Below are positions 6,312-6,364 of a stretch of 6,364 nucleotides of DNA, piece after piece. Each line of letters starts with the position of its first letter. Within the stretch, counting starts at the first letter, position 1. Source of the stretch: Planctomycetota bacterium. Its GTDB lineage: Bacteria; Planctomycetota; J058; JARGOJ01. Under the pieces are notes generated by a model. It made no database searches, was not told the DNA's origin, and saw only the letters and a program-made list of their open reading frames with translations. The DNA lies in contig JARGOJ010000537.1 in the NCBI GenBank assembly GCA_029210225.1, positions 1 through 6,364 on the forward strand, written 5' to 3'. The translations under genes and the position numbers were made by a program.

Positions 6312-6364
6312 AAAAAAAGGAGAGAGGATGAAGCCACGGGTCACCTTAGTGGATTCATCCTCTC
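6312..6364. terminator. Probable bidirectional intrinsic terminator (strong hairpin with A-tract)
   Basis: GAGAGGATGAA (6322-6332) and TTCATCCTCTC (6354-6364) form a perfect 11-bp stem. After one G/A mismatch (6333/6353) it extends by CCAC (6334-6337) pairing with GTGG (6349-6352), leaving an 11-nt loop. Seven A residues at 6312-6318 precede the stem, so on the minus strand the hairpin is followed by a U-tract. This would end transcription from a convergent gene to the right. Any T-tract for plus-strand termination after queG lies just beyond the window. The position 40 nt after the queG stop fits. The same bases also contain a good ribosome-binding site and ATG, so a gene start is the rival reading. 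Confidence 0.65.

Noticed and set aside
1..6364. CRISPR array, tRNA gene, insertion sequence or attachment-site repeats
   Set aside because: No regularly spaced direct repeats, cloverleaf, transposase frame or terminal inverted repeats were seen on either strand. Almost all of the window is housekeeping-type coding sequence.

Overview
The window is ordinary chromosomal coding sequence with a mid-50s percent G+C look by eye. It is densely packed and carries no mobile elements, tRNA or rRNA genes, or CRISPR-like repeats that I can see. It suggests a Gram-negative-type, sigma-54-using bacterium of 'deltaproteobacterial grade' (Desulfuromonadota, Bdellovibrionota, Myxococcota or a similar uncultured lineage). 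The grounds are a non-sporulation SpoIID/LytB-domain protein of the Cys-rich type, an NtrC-family sigma-54 activator with a HupR/HoxA-like receiver, and a QueG-dependent queuosine pathway. The taxonomic placement is inference only.

There are two divergent operons. The leftward operon (minus strand, about 2534 down to 1) encodes the Holliday-junction motor RuvB. After a 15-nt gap comes a membrane-anchored or lipoprotein SpoIID/LytB-domain protein, and a third gene appears to begin at position 13 and run off the left edge. The SpoIID gene and the putative third gene share the same AGAGG-N5-ATG initiation signal.

The rightward operon (plus strand, 2727 to 6282) encodes a complete sigma-54-dependent response regulator (receiver, AAA+ and Fis-type HTH domains), a DusB-like tRNA-dihydrouridine synthase and the epoxyqueuosine reductase QueG. 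Its genes overlap or nearly touch (ATGA overlap at 4193-4196; stop and start about 2 nt apart at 5245/5248), so they are probably translationally coupled. A strong inverted repeat with a flanking A-tract closes the window at 6312-6364 and looks like a bidirectional intrinsic terminator.

The two operons are separated by a 192-bp divergent region (2535-2726), or 120 bp if the longer RuvB start is used. It contains only weak promoter-like signals.

Functionally the rightward operon pairs two tRNA-modification enzymes (D-loop dihydrouridine and anticodon queuosine) with an orphan transcription regulator. The leftward operon pairs DNA-junction processing with a peptidoglycan-acting enzyme family. 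I see no evidence for a wholly new system. The points most worth checking are RuvB's C-terminal extension carrying a QxxLF clamp-binding-like peptide, the sigma-54 regulator fused in transcription to tRNA-modification genes, the Cys-rich probable metal site and possible dual start of the SpoIID protein, and the terminal hairpin that also contains a convincing ribosome-binding site and ATG.
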